64,000 nucleotides of DNA from Mycolicibacterium mageritense (GTDB taxonomy: Bacteria > Actinomycetota > Actinomycetes > Mycobacteriales > Mycobacteriaceae): the NCBI RefSeq assembly GCF_010727475.1, contig NZ_AP022567.1, positions 7,006,001 through 7,070,000 on the forward strand, written 5' to 3'. Both the position numbers and the translations under genes were made by a program. The notes under the pieces are model-generated. The model did no database searches. It was not told where the DNA came from and was given only the letters and a program-made list of their open reading frames with translations. The stretch's first letter is position 1. Every line of letters begins with the position of its first letter. Shown here in pieces: positions 17,723 to 26,296 of this stretch.

Positions 17723-17893
17723 GCGCTTCGGCGACTGCTGCTTCGCGAGGTACGCCTTGACCGCCGCAGAACGTCGATGATCCGCCGGAATCACCCTGCC
17801 CTCCAGCTTGGCGGAAGCTTTTGTAGCTCGGGCGCCGGCCTTCTTGGCGGCCGCTGCGGATACGACCACCTTCTTGGGTGTCCGCTCCGCCAT
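17720..17893 (-). CDS. small lysine/alanine-rich basic protein
   Basis: 57 aa from ATG 17893, with GGAGGT six to seven bases upstream. The protein is almost all Ala, Lys, Arg and Val (KKVVVSAAAAKKAGARATKA) and would be strongly basic, like a nucleoid-binding or RNA-binding tail. It has no recognisable fold. An upstream in-frame start would add 84 unrelated residues and has no ribosome site. It is oriented against its neighbours. Confidence 0.5.
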   Translation of the reverse strand: MAERTPKKVVVSAAAAKKAGARATKASAKLEGRVIPADHRRSAAVKAYLAKQQSPKR

Positions 17894-18116
17894 CACCACA
17901 CCTCCGCCAATCAATAGATTAGGCCGACGGTACTGCTGGCGGCCGAGCCTGACCACCAATTTTTGCCGACACGGAGCCAGCGTGACTGTCCCACAACTGC
18001 CCGAAACTCCTAGGGGTATAGAGAACACCGCGTGTCTCACTGCTGCGCTGTCTGCACTCAATGAGACAGTCGATATGTGACCGCCAACGGTCCGTACGAG
18101 CAGGAAGGCTCCGGGT

Positions 18117-19184
18117 TTGAGCGTTGCGGTCGTCGACCTTGGCACCTTCTCTCGCCAGTGGGCCGTAGAGGGTCGGCGGATCGCATGGCTGTTCGGTGCG
18201 GGCGCAAGTGCCTCGGCTCAAGTCCCGACCGCTGGCCGGGTCGTCCTTGATCTCCTGTCGCGGTTGTACGCCGACGCACATCACCTCGTCCACCAGGACC
18301 TGAACCTTGGCGACGAAGATACGCGGCGGTCGATCCTCGCCTACTACGACGGCATAAACGGCATGCCTCCCATCGGTGATCCCAGCGACTACAGCACCGC
18401 CTTCTCCCTGGCTCTGCCCGACGATGGGCCCCGACGTCAGTACCTCCGTGGCCTGTTCCAGGACCGTTTGCCCTCGTATGGGCAACGCGTGCTCGGCGCC
18501 CTGATCGCCGAGGGGTTCGTCGACCTCGGGCTGACGACAAACTTCGACGACCTCGTCGAGCAGGCGGCCGAGAGTGCGCGAGCGGCGCTCACAACCTCGT
18601 CGCGTCCGCGCCTGGGGATCGCAGCGCTTGGTGATCCTGCGCGGGCCAGTCTCGCGCTGAGTGACGATGACTTCCCCCTGCTAGTCAAGCTGCACGGCGA
18701 CTTTCGCGAGCACGCACTGAAGAACCTCGAAAGTGAGCTTCAATCACAAGACGCCAAGCTGCGTCAGGCGTTCCTCGACAGCAGCCGTCGGTTCGGCCTG
18801 GCCGTCATCGGGTACAGCGGCCGGGACGCCAGCGTGATGACGATGCTCAACGACGCCGTCGCAATCGCTGACGCGCTTCCCGGCGGGCTGTGGTGGCTGA
18901 CGCGCGACCCGAGCAGTGCACTGCCAGCGGTCGCCGAGTTGATGGAACGGGCCGATGCGGCCGGAGTGACGGCTCGCTTGGTCACCATCGAGAACTTCGA
19001 TGAGACGTTCGCAAGTCTCGGCAGGACAGCCACCCTCAAACCGGCTCTGCGCTCGCACGTCGATCAGCTGCGTACGACTGCGCGCGTCGTGGACGCCGCC
19101 CTCCCAGCCATCGAGGCCGGCGACTTCCCGATCTTGCGTATGAATGCGCTGCCGATCCTGAGTTCGCCGACCCGCGCCCTTTAG
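18117..19184 (+). CDS. SIR2-like protein, possibly truncated by an amber codon
   Basis: 355 aa from a TTG at 18117 with AGGAAGG upstream. SIR2 features are in order: nucleotide-binding LFGAGASAS (~25-33), TTNFDDLVE, LVKLHGDF and VIGYSGRDASV. SIR2 domains in stand-alone bacterial proteins often deplete NAD+ as antiphage defence; that role here is inferred. The frame ends in TAG at 19182, yet the same frame stays open for 135 more codons to 19590. The native protein was therefore probably longer and this may be a truncated allele. Confidence 0.75.
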   Translation: MSVAVVDLGTFSRQWAVEGRRIAWLFGAGASASAQVPTAGRVVLDLLSRLYADAHHLVHQDLNLGDEDTRRSILAYYDGINGMPPIGDPSDYSTAFSLALPDDGPRRQYLRGLFQDRLPSYGQRVLGALIAEGFVDLGLTTNFDDLVEQAAESARAALTTSSRPRLGIAALGDPARASLALSDDDFPLLVKLHGDFREHALKNLESELQSQDAKLRQAFLDSSRRFGLAVIGYSGRDASVMTMLNDAVAIADALPGGLWWLTRDPSSALPAVAELMERADAAGVTARLVTIENFDETFASLGRTATLKPALRSHVDQLRTTARVVDAALPAIEAGDFPILRMNALPILSSPTRAL

Positions 19185-19592
19185 GCCACGCTGCAACCGC
19201 GCACGACGCTCGATGCGGTTCGTGATGGACTCCACGCCGCGCGTTGGCGAGGAGCCCTGGCCACGTCTGGTGAGCGCGTTCTCGCCCTTGGCAGTGCAAC
19301 GCAGCTCGCCTCCGCGCTTCCCCTGGCGGGTCTGCCGTCTGGGGTCACGATCAACTGCCATCGAGAGAATGCGCCGACTCTGGAGCGAGCGGTGACCTCC
19401 GAGGCCCTGACGCGCGGCCTGGCACGCCGCCTGCCCGTACGAGCGCTGATCCGCGACCGAGGGCATCAGTTGGTCATCAGGTCCGTGAGCGCCGACCGGC
19501 CCGACTCCGCTGCCCAAGCCTCAGCCAGTTCACTCGCCCAGTCGACAGCTGTCGAGTCAACCCATGATGTCGCCCGACATGACAGAAAGTGA
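19185..19592 (+). pseudogene. read-through extension of the SIR2 gene after the amber codon
   Basis: In the same frame as the SIR2 gene the sequence continues open for 135 codons (LDAVRDGLHAARWRGALA ... NCHRENAPTLERAVT ... ALIRDRGHQLVIRSVSA) to TGA 19590. No start codon with a ribosome site precedes it. It looks like the C-terminal domain of the same gene, cut off by a CAG/CTG-to-TAG type change. The family of this part is not recognised. Confidence 0.5.
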
Positions 19593-19702
19593 GACATCGT
19601 CAACTGCGGAAACATCTGGTCGGCACTGGGCAGGTACGCTCTTCGGTTGGTCTGTGCCGCATCCCAGCCCGGCAACTTCAGAGCTAAAGAACCTCGCCAA
19701 CA

Positions 19703-20284
19703 CTAGGATTCCGACAGAAGGCGATTCAGCAGCGGTCTTAGGTCGTCGGCGAGTAAAGCCATCAGGTAGACCGCTGCCACTCGGTGTTGGCGATCAAGCA
19801 CCATGGTGGTGGGAACCACACTGGTGGGATAGTTGCGGCCCAGGGCGATGAGGGTGCGCATCTCGGGGTCGAAGATGGATGGGTAGCTGACGTTGCGGTC
19901 GGTCTTGAAGTCACGTGCTGCCTGGAGATCGTCGCGAACGTCGATGCCAAGGAACTCGACGCCGCGGGAACGGTATTCATTAAAGGCCAGTTCGAGTTCG
20001 GGAGTCTCGGTGCGGCACGGGGCACACCATGATCCCCAAACGTTGATGACGACGATCTTGCCGGTGAAGTCGGACAGGCTGACGGTTTCGTCTGTCATCA
20101 GATCCGGACCGCTCAACGCTCCGATAGTGCTTCGCGAGTCCGCTGGGTCGTAGTAGATGACTGTCTTGCCGCCGGGCGATACGAAGTCGAAGTTCCCAGC
20201 TTGCGCACCAGTTCCCGCGTTCGAGCAGGCAGACAGTAGTGTCAGGATCGCGACCATGAGGACCGCCAGTCGCACGGTGCTCAT
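19703..20284 (-). CDS. resA: ResA/TlpA-like thioredoxin lipoprotein
   Basis: 193 aa from ATG 20284, with AAGGAA as ribosome site. A lipoprotein signal ends LTLLSAC. The thioredoxin fold has the catalytic WCAPC in VVINVWGSWCAPCRTETPEL and the cis-Pro in SVVPTTMVLD. Such proteins reduce apocytochrome c or other extracytoplasmic disulfides, using electrons from CcdA. ccdA and resB are encoded nearby on the other strand. A palindrome (20342-20360) of the same design as the one before ccdA lies 58 bp upstream, pointing to shared control by the ArsR-type regulator. Confidence 0.85.
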   Translation of the reverse strand: MSTVRLAVLMVAILTLLSACSNAGTGAQAGNFDFVSPGGKTVIYYDPADSRSTIGALSGPDLMTDETVSLSDFTGKIVVINVWGSWCAPCRTETPELELAFNEYRSRGVEFLGIDVRDDLQAARDFKTDRNVSYPSIFDPEMRTLIALGRNYPTSVVPTTMVLDRQHRVAAVYLMALLADDLRPLLNRLLSES

Positions 20285-20341
20285 ACGTTCGTTCCTTTGC
20301 TTTCTGGCCATCTTTCCTCTGCATCATCGGGATTCACGTAC

Positions 20342-20360
20342 CTACTATCTCGAATAGTAG
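20342..20360. promoter_or_regulatory. ArsR-type operator upstream of resA
   Basis: CTACTAT-N5-ATAGTAG, a perfect inverted repeat. It shares the core TACTAY-N5-RTAGTA with the palindrome at 22641-22663 before ccdA. Proposed binding site of the CadC-like regulator encoded between them. Confidence 0.6.
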
Positions 20361-20393
20361 ATACTCGTGGTCGGGCCGACGGACTTGCTCGCA

Positions 20394-22043
20394 TCATCCG
20401 CTTGACGATTTGCGCCACGACGGCGTGTAGCGCTGGATCGCCGCTAACAAGAGCGCAGCGATTGCCAAAGCGGTGACAACCCCGTGAATGATCGGGGTCC
20501 ACCGCGTGGCCGGGGTGAGTTCGTCGTTGAGTTCAATGCGGCTGATCAGATAGTCGGCGGTGAAGAAGGCTGTCTCATCGACAACCCGGCCGTCCGGCGT
20601 GATGATGGCGCTGACGCCGGTGGTGCCTGCCACCACGACCGGCCGTCGGTGCTCGAAGGCGCGAATCTTCGCGAACGCGAGAAACTGCCGACTCATAGTT
20701 TCGTTGAAGGTGGCGTTGTTGGTCGGGATGACCAACACCTGGGCGCCGTTACGAACTGATTCACGAGGAGCACGGTCGAAAACCGCCTCCCAACAGGTAG
20801 CGACTCCGACGGAGACATCGGCGGCTTCGACGACACCGGAGCCGGCACCGGGAACGAAGAAGCCGGCGCGCTCCGCATAATCGGAGAAGAGCCGGAAGAA
20901 CCCTCTCCACGGTAGATATTCACCGAACGGTTGCAGGATCTTCTTGTCGTGGCGGGCGCCGGGTCCGTCCTCGGGTGACCAGAGAATCATGGTGTTCGAG
21001 GTGGATCTGGGGTCGGTGCTTTGTGGTGGGTTGCTCAGGACCGCGCCGATCAGAATGGGTGCGTTGATCGCCCGTGCAGCAGTGTCGATTTGTTGCGCTG
21101 CATCGTTGTTGATCAATGGGTCGATGTCGGAGGAGTTTTCCGGCCACACCACCAGATCGGGTTGGGGCGCGCTACTGGCGCGAACGTCGTCGGCGAGACG
21201 CAGAGTCTGCTGAACGTGGTTGTCCAGCACGGCGCGCCGCTGTGCGTTGAAGTCCAGGCCGAGGCGCGGCACGTTGCCCTGCACCGCCGCAACCACCAGA
21301 GTCTGTTTCTCACGATCCGAACGCCAGGGCTCCCAGGCGAGTCCGGTGAGGGCCGCCAGACACAGTGCCGTTGACAGCGCGACTACCGCGCTGCGCCGTC
21401 GGTGTGGACCCGGACCAACGAGCACCGCCGTGACGGTGAAACCGATCAGCGTCGTGGTGAACGAGATCAGGGAAGGTCCTCCCCAGGGTGCCAGTTGCGC
21501 CAGCGGCCCGCTGGATTGGCCGAAAGCCAGTACACCCCAAGGGAATCCGCCGAAGGGCACGGCACTCTTCAACAGTTCCACAGCGACCCACCAGGTGGCC
21601 CACCACATCGGCCAACCCGGTTGATCGCGCAGTGCCACGGCGGCGGCACCGAACAGTGCAGTAAACGCCGCGCACAGAGTGCTCAAAGCCAACCACGGAA
21701 CCATGCCGACCAGAGCACCGGTCCACGGCAACAGAGGCAGGTAAAACGCCACGCCGAAGACGAAGCCAAAGCCCAGGCCGCCGAGCACTGTGGTGTTGCG
21801 GTGGGCCAGGACCCAGCCCAGCAGAGCGAGTCCGGCGAAAGCGGCGGGCCACCAGTCTGTCGGTGGAAAGCTGCTCCACAGCAACCCGCCGCCGGCGACA
21901 ACGGCGATCAGCCCACGAGGGATCAGCCGACGAGGATCGCATCGAGCGCCCGGTGAACCGGTGCCTGGCGCCGCGACAGCGGTGGGGAGGGTGTCCATAT
22001 TTGGCTGCTCGGCGGGTTCACCGGCTATGTTCCGGCCACTCAC
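20394..22043 (-). CDS. lnt: apolipoprotein N-acyltransferase
   Basis: 549 aa. The first ~220 residues have about six membrane segments (GLIAVVAGGGLLWSSFPPTDWWPAA and following). Then comes a carbon-nitrogen hydrolase domain with the Glu-Lys-Cys triad: VVWPENSSD, HDKKILQPFGEYLPW and VATCWEAVFD. A final membrane helix ends the protein. Lnt adds the third acyl chain to lipoproteins at the outer face of the membrane. Mycobacteria have a chromosomal Lnt, so this is probably an extra, island-borne copy. It lies beside the ResA lipoprotein gene and may serve it. A start 15 codons later is possible. Confidence 0.85.
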   Translation of the reverse strand: MSGRNIAGEPAEQPNMDTLPTAVAAPGTGSPGARCDPRRLIPRGLIAVVAGGGLLWSSFPPTDWWPAAFAGLALLGWVLAHRNTTVLGGLGFGFVFGVAFYLPLLPWTGALVGMVPWLALSTLCAAFTALFGAAAVALRDQPGWPMWWATWWVAVELLKSAVPFGGFPWGVLAFGQSSGPLAQLAPWGGPSLISFTTTLIGFTVTAVLVGPGPHRRRSAVVALSTALCLAALTGLAWEPWRSDREKQTLVVAAVQGNVPRLGLDFNAQRRAVLDNHVQQTLRLADDVRASSAPQPDLVVWPENSSDIDPLINNDAAQQIDTAARAINAPILIGAVLSNPPQSTDPRSTSNTMILWSPEDGPGARHDKKILQPFGEYLPWRGFFRLFSDYAERAGFFVPGAGSGVVEAADVSVGVATCWEAVFDRAPRESVRNGAQVLVIPTNNATFNETMSRQFLAFAKIRAFEHRRPVVVAGTTGVSAIITPDGRVVDETAFFTADYLISRIELNDELTPATRWTPIIHGVVTALAIAALLLAAIQRYTPSWRKSSSG

Positions 22044-22186
22044 CCCCCACGAACATCGGACTCGACCGAGGCGGGTTCATCCTTGGCCACGCCACGGCCT
22101 GCAATTCATGTACCTGCCAAAGCTTTTCAGGTCCGGACTCGGGTTCGCCGGACTGCTGACCCTCAGGCTGCGGTCCGCAGCACGCA

Positions 22187-22564
22187 TCAGACACGATTGA
22201 CCCCCTCAACGCGAACCGAAGCGAGTACGGCGGCAGTCAAGTGGACGCCGAGCGGGGTGAGCCGATACATCACCAGCTTGCCGTCGCGGCGAGAAGCGAC
22301 CAAAGCGGCGTTCTTCAACTGCCGCAGATGATGTGACACCAGGTTCTGCGCCGAGCCGACCACCCAGGCCATATCGCAGACACACAACTCATCACCGTTG
22401 CTCAACGCCGTCGCGATCATCAGGCGGGTGGGATCGCTCAGCGCCTTGGCGGCTGAGGCCGCCGACTCCACCTTGCTCGGTGCCGGCAGCGAGGCACGGA
22501 TGGCTTCGGCGTGCGGCAGATCAAGACACAACAGATCGCAGCTGTCGACAGGCGGATCAGTCAT
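22187..22564 (-). CDS. ArsR-family CadC/CmtR-like metal sensor
   Basis: 125 aa with a winged helix (SAQNLVSHHLRQLKNAALVASRRDGKLVMYRL). Two Cys pairs match the CadC-type Cd/Pb/Zn site: N-terminal SCDLLCLD and ELCVCDMAW in the alpha-3/alpha-4 region. Proteins of this type repress until a soft metal binds. Two palindromes, before ccdA (divergent, 77 bp away) and before resA, fit as its operators. The sensor therefore probably couples metal or thiol stress to disulfide reduction in the envelope. Motifs are seen; the regulon is inferred. Confidence 0.8.
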   Translation of the reverse strand: MTDPPVDSCDLLCLDLPHAEAIRASLPAPSKVESAASAAKALSDPTRLMIATALSNGDELCVCDMAWVVGSAQNLVSHHLRQLKNAALVASRRDGKLVMYRLTPLGVHLTAAVLASVRVEGVNRV

Positions 22565-22640
22565 GGCAACATACTAACGGACGTTGAGATGGTCCTCGCG
22601 GGCTCGGGCCATGAGAACGTGCGGGGCAGTTATGGTTCTA

Positions 22641-22663
22641 ACTTACTACTCTATGTAGTAAGT
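22641..22663. promoter_or_regulatory. ArsR-type operator upstream of ccdA
   Basis: ACTTACTAC-N5-GTAGTAAGT, a perfect 9-bp inverted repeat between the divergent ArsR-type gene and ccdA. TACTCT at 22646-22651 inside it could be a -10 box, so binding would block transcription. Confidence 0.65.
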
Positions 22664-22682
22664 ACGTAGATTTCTTGAGGAT

Positions 22683-23474
22683 GTGGTTCGACATGCATTG
22701 GCGCCGATGAACGGTTTCACCGAGATCGCAATGTCAGGCAATATTGTGCCGGCACTGCTGGTGTCGGTGCTGGCTGGGATTGTGTCGTTCGCGTCTCCGT
22801 GCGTGGTGCCCCTGGTGCCGGGGTATCTGTCCTATCTCGCTGCCGTGGTTGGCGTCGACGAGGACAGCCGATTTAGATCACGTGGGGTGCGTTTACGGGT
22901 CGCCGGTGCCGCAGGGCTGTTCATCCTTGGTTTCACCGTGGTATTCCTGATGGGCACCATCGCGATTTTGGGCCTTACCTCCACAGTCATCAGCAACCAG
23001 TTGCTGCTGCAGCGGATTGGCGGTGTCCTCACGATCGTGATGGGCCTGGTGTTCATGGGCTTCATCCCGGCACTGCAGCGCCAGGCCCGGTTCACGCCGA
23101 AGGCGGTGTCCACCGTCGGCGGTGCCCCGCTACTCGGGGCGGTCTTCGGGCTCGGCTGGACGCCGTGTCTGGGACCTACGCTCACCGGTGTCATCGCGGT
23201 CGCCTCGGCCACCGAGGGATCGAACATCGCCCGCGGTGTGGTGCTGGTCATTGCCTACTGTCTGGGTCTGGGTATTCCGTTCCTCCTACTCGCATTGGGT
23301 TCAGTACGTGCGGTACATGCGCTGGGGTGGCTTCGCCGGCACACCAGGACGATTCAGATTTTCGGGGGTGTCCTGCTCGTCGCCGTGGGATTGGCTTTGG
23401 TGACCGGCTTGTGGAACGAGTTCGTCACCTGGATCCGTGACGCGTTCGTCACCAACACCACGTTGCCGATATGA
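22683..23474 (+). CDS. ccdA: cytochrome c biogenesis/thiol-disulfide transporter CcdA
   Basis: 263 aa with six predicted membrane segments. The two redox Cys lie in SFASPCVVPLVPGYLSYL and LGWTPCLGPTLTG, the PCxxP-type motifs of the DsbD/CcdA family. It carries electrons from cytoplasmic thioredoxin across the membrane to ResA. The start is uncertain: a GTG at 22683 or ATGs at 22707 and 22731. The stop overlaps resB (ATGA), so the two are coupled. A palindromic operator lies just upstream. Confidence 0.9.
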   Translation: MVRHALAPMNGFTEIAMSGNIVPALLVSVLAGIVSFASPCVVPLVPGYLSYLAAVVGVDEDSRFRSRGVRLRVAGAAGLFILGFTVVFLMGTIAILGLTSTVISNQLLLQRIGGVLTIVMGLVFMGFIPALQRQARFTPKAVSTVGGAPLLGAVFGLGWTPCLGPTLTGVIAVASATEGSNIARGVVLVIAYCLGLGIPFLLLALGSVRAVHALGWLRRHTRTIQIFGGVLLVAVGLALVTGLWNEFVTWIRDAFVTNTTLPI

Positions 23475-25063
23475 GACGAGCGTTGGCCTATGTCCGCAAC
23501 ACCTGGCGTGCCCTCACCTCGATGGGCACCGCGCTCGTCTTGTTGTTCTTGCTGGCATTTGCGGCGATACCGGGCGCGTTGTGGCCGCAACGCACGGTCA
23601 ACCCGACGACCGTAGCCGGCTATCTCGCCGACAATCCGCGACTCGGTCCGTGGCTGGACCGGTTACAGGTGTTCGACGTGTTCTCCAGCGTCTGGTTCAC
23701 CTCGATCTACGTCTTGCTGTTCGTCTCGCTGATCGGGTGTCTGACACCGCGGTTGATCGAGCATGCCCGCAGCCTTGCGGCAATACCGGTGCCGGCGCCG
23801 CGCAATCTCAGCCGGCTCCCGAAGCACCGTGTAATGGTCATCGAGGGGGACCCTGACGCCCTCGGCGTCGCAGTCTCCGACAGCTTGCGCCGATGGCGCA
23901 GGACCACCCGCAGCAACGACGGCTTCGTCGAAGTCTCCGCGGAGAAGGGCTATTTGAGGGAGGCGGGCAACCTGGTTTTCCACTTCTCGCTCATTGGACT
24001 GCTCGTTTCCATCGCGGCCGGGAAACTGTTCGGTTACGAGGGAAACGTCATCGTGATTGCCGACGGGGGACCAGGATTCTGTTCGGCTTCGCCCGCGGCG
24101 TTTGATGCCTTTCGTGCGGGCACAACCGTTGACGGTACCGCGCTATACCCAATCTGCCTGCGCGTCAATGATTTCGAGGTTAGTTTCCTGCCGAGCGGAC
24201 AAGCGGTGTCGTTCGCCGCGGACACCGTCTATCAGGCCGGGGACGACCTGGTAAACGATACCTGGAACGCTTATCAGCTGAGAGTCAACGAACCACTGCG
24301 GGTCGGCGGCAACCGAGTGTATCTGCTCGGGCACGGCTACGCACCGACGTTCACGGTCACCTTCCCGGACGGGCAGACGCGCACCCAGACCCTGCAGTGG
24401 CAGCCCGAGGACCTGCAGACGTTGCTGTCTTCGGGCGCTGTGCGTTTCGACCCGCCGGCGGGCAGCTACCCCGACCCCGATGAGCGCCGCAAGAATCAGA
24501 TCGCGCTGGCAGGGTTGCTGGCGCCGACGGCGCAATTCGACGGCACACTGTTGTCGTCGGCGTTCCCCGCCCTCAATGATCCCGCCGTGGCGATCGACAT
24601 CTACAAGGGTGATACCGGCTTGGATTCCGGTCGCCCGCAATCGATTTTCGCGTTGGACAGGCGCATGATCGGGCAGGGTCGTCTCAATCGGATGGCCAGG
24701 GTGAACCTGCGTCTGGGCGAGGAGACACGCCTTGACGACGGCACGGTGGTCCGTTTCGACGCGGTCACCGACTTCGTGAGTCTGCAGGTGTCACATGATC
24801 CGGCGCAGATCTGGGTGCTGGTGTTCGCCATGACGATGATGGCCGGCCTGCTGGTCTCGCTGATCATTCGTCGGCGACGGATCTGGGTGAAGATCAGCAG
24901 AGACGAAGGCGGCGGTGCTCTGACGGTCGAGGTCGGCGGGCTGGCACGCACCGACAACGCCGGGTGGGGTGAAGAATTCGACCGTCTGGTGATCCGCCTG
25001 CTGTCAGAAGCGTCGGAGCAACCACCGGGGAAGACCACGACGAACACCCGCGGCAGACCGTGA
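23471..25063 (+). CDS. resB: ResB-family cytochrome c biogenesis protein
   Basis: 530 aa. Membrane segments lie near residues 15-35 (GTALVLLFLLAFAAIPGALW), 75-95, 160-180 and 445-465, with a large extracytoplasmic domain between the last two (FDAFRAGTTVDGTALYPICLRVND). This is the ResB/Ccs1 arrangement, which holds apocytochrome c for heme attachment. The partner CcsA/ResC, normally encoded next to it, is absent here. The set is incomplete, or works with the chromosomal CcsA. Starts over the ccdA stop. Confidence 0.9.
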   Translation: MRRALAYVRNTWRALTSMGTALVLLFLLAFAAIPGALWPQRTVNPTTVAGYLADNPRLGPWLDRLQVFDVFSSVWFTSIYVLLFVSLIGCLTPRLIEHARSLAAIPVPAPRNLSRLPKHRVMVIEGDPDALGVAVSDSLRRWRRTTRSNDGFVEVSAEKGYLREAGNLVFHFSLIGLLVSIAAGKLFGYEGNVIVIADGGPGFCSASPAAFDAFRAGTTVDGTALYPICLRVNDFEVSFLPSGQAVSFAADTVYQAGDDLVNDTWNAYQLRVNEPLRVGGNRVYLLGHGYAPTFTVTFPDGQTRTQTLQWQPEDLQTLLSSGAVRFDPPAGSYPDPDERRKNQIALAGLLAPTAQFDGTLLSSAFPALNDPAVAIDIYKGDTGLDSGRPQSIFALDRRMIGQGRLNRMARVNLRLGEETRLDDGTVVRFDAVTDFVSLQVSHDPAQIWVLVFAMTMMAGLLVSLIIRRRRIWVKISRDEGGGALTVEVGGLARTDNAGWGEEFDRLVIRLLSEASEQPPGKTTTNTRGRP

Positions 25064-25385
25064 CGGCCGGGACGCGTCGCTATAACGGCCCTGCTGACCG
25101 TGGCGTCGATGGACGCTCTCGCCGCGCCGGTCGATGCGCATGCTGTGTCACCACGGCGATGCCGCACCCAACTATCCGCGTGGTTGTAGACACGCCCGCC
25201 CATTTCCTGTGACAGCCGAATACGGCCACGCCGCTGCGAAGTTCAGACGAAAAGACGCCTAGGCGATGCGCCCAAACAGACAGCACCGTAAGCCCCCGAC
25301 ATCGATCGCGCTGGCAATAGCGACCACGATGTCAACGTTGATTTTGGGTCATCTGGCTTGCGGGCGGGTCACTATGCACGTGTTC
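25064..25385. other. gene-free stretch after resB
   Basis: I see no gene with support. It probably contains the lost 5' end of the HXXEE-type pseudogene that follows. Confidence 0.3.
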
Positions 25386-25894
25386 ACCTGCGGGATTCGC
25401 CGGCGGGCTGCTGCTGCCCAACCGCGGCAGCTGGGCCGACATCCGGATCCCGTACTTCATCGCCCTGGCCCTGTTCCTGGCGCATCGGGTCGGGTCGAGG
25501 AAGAGCAGATGGGCTTCTTCGCCCACCGCCGAAGTGACCGCGCTGCCGTCACCAGCCGTCACCTCGGAGTCTGTCCTCCTGTTGCTTCTGGTGTCGGTGG
25601 GCATGTGGCTGCTCATCCCGGTCCTGATGATGAGGGCTCCGGCATTCGGCTGCTACCTGGCTTGGGCGTTCTCCGCGTCGCTGGGCATCACCGAACTCGC
25701 TCATTTCGTTGTGCTTCTCGTTCCTCGACCAACCGGGCTACAGCTACGTTCCCGGAATGTGGGCGGTCCTCCCGCTTGCCCCGGTGGCGTGGCTGAACAT
25801 GTGGCGCTGGCCCGCGGCAAACATGACCTATCAATCGCCGGCCACATCGCCGGCGGCTGATCGGTTGTCGACCCGTTCGGCAAGGACCGACTGA
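25386..25894 (+). pseudogene. HXXEE-domain membrane protein, multiply frameshifted
   Basis: Reading across frames gives GGLLLPNRGSWADIRIPYF, FLAHRVEEEQMGFFA, then VLLLLLVSVGMWLLIPVLMM, then FLDQPGYSYVPGMWAVLPLA. This is an integral membrane protein with the HxxEE motif. Three indels break it: a tandem GGTCG duplication at the HRV/EEE codons (~25488-25497), an extra C at ~25528, and a third near 25710. The first two cancel except for a dozen codons covering the motif. There is no start codon in frame, so the 5' end is lost too. Its tail runs antisense into the MerR gene. Confidence 0.6.
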
Positions 25895-26268
25895 AACCGG
25901 GGGCACATGGCCACGTCGCCGTGTTCGCAATTCAACCCGGAATCCACCAGGGCCAGCGCTGACTGCGCATCAGCGATGCGCGCGATCAGCTGATCGCGCT
26001 GCCGGTGCAACACCGCGTTGCGCTTCGCCGGGGTGGCCGCGGTGAGGATCTCCCGAATGTCCTCCAGACCCATCCCGGCACGCTTGGCTTGCAGGATCGC
26101 CGCAACCCGAAACCGATCCGCGCGCCCGTAGACACGATGGCCCACTGAGGAGCGGTGCGGAACCAGCAGTTCCACGGATTCCCAGTGGCGCAGCACATGG
26201 GTAGCGACGCCGAAATGCTTCGCCAGCTCGCTGATCGACACGTCGCCATCTTCATCGCTTGACTTCAT
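25831..26268 (-). CDS. MerR-family regulator
   Basis: 145 aa from ATG 26268. The N-terminal MerR domain is clear (ISELAKHFGVATHVLRHWE, GHRVYGRADRFRVAAILQAKRAG). It is followed by the dimerisation helix and a C-terminal CEHGDVAMCPRF cluster with Cys and His that could sense metal or redox change. It is divergent from the alpha/beta hydrolase gene with a very short spacer containing TGTCGACA, so it probably controls both. An upstream in-frame ATG at 26298 exists. Confidence 0.8.
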   Translation of the reverse strand: MKSSDEDGDVSISELAKHFGVATHVLRHWESVELLVPHRSSVGHRVYGRADRFRVAAILQAKRAGMGLEDIREILTAATPAKRNAVLHRQRDQLIARIADAQSALALVDSGLNCEHGDVAMCPRFQSVLAERVDNRSAAGDVAGD

Positions 26269-26296
26269 GTCGACATTAAGGCCCAGCATCGCTGCC

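Noticed and set aside
20394..22043. Reading the C-terminal C-N hydrolase as a stand-alone nitrilase
   Set aside because: The preceding membrane segments are in the same frame and the whole length matches Lnt.
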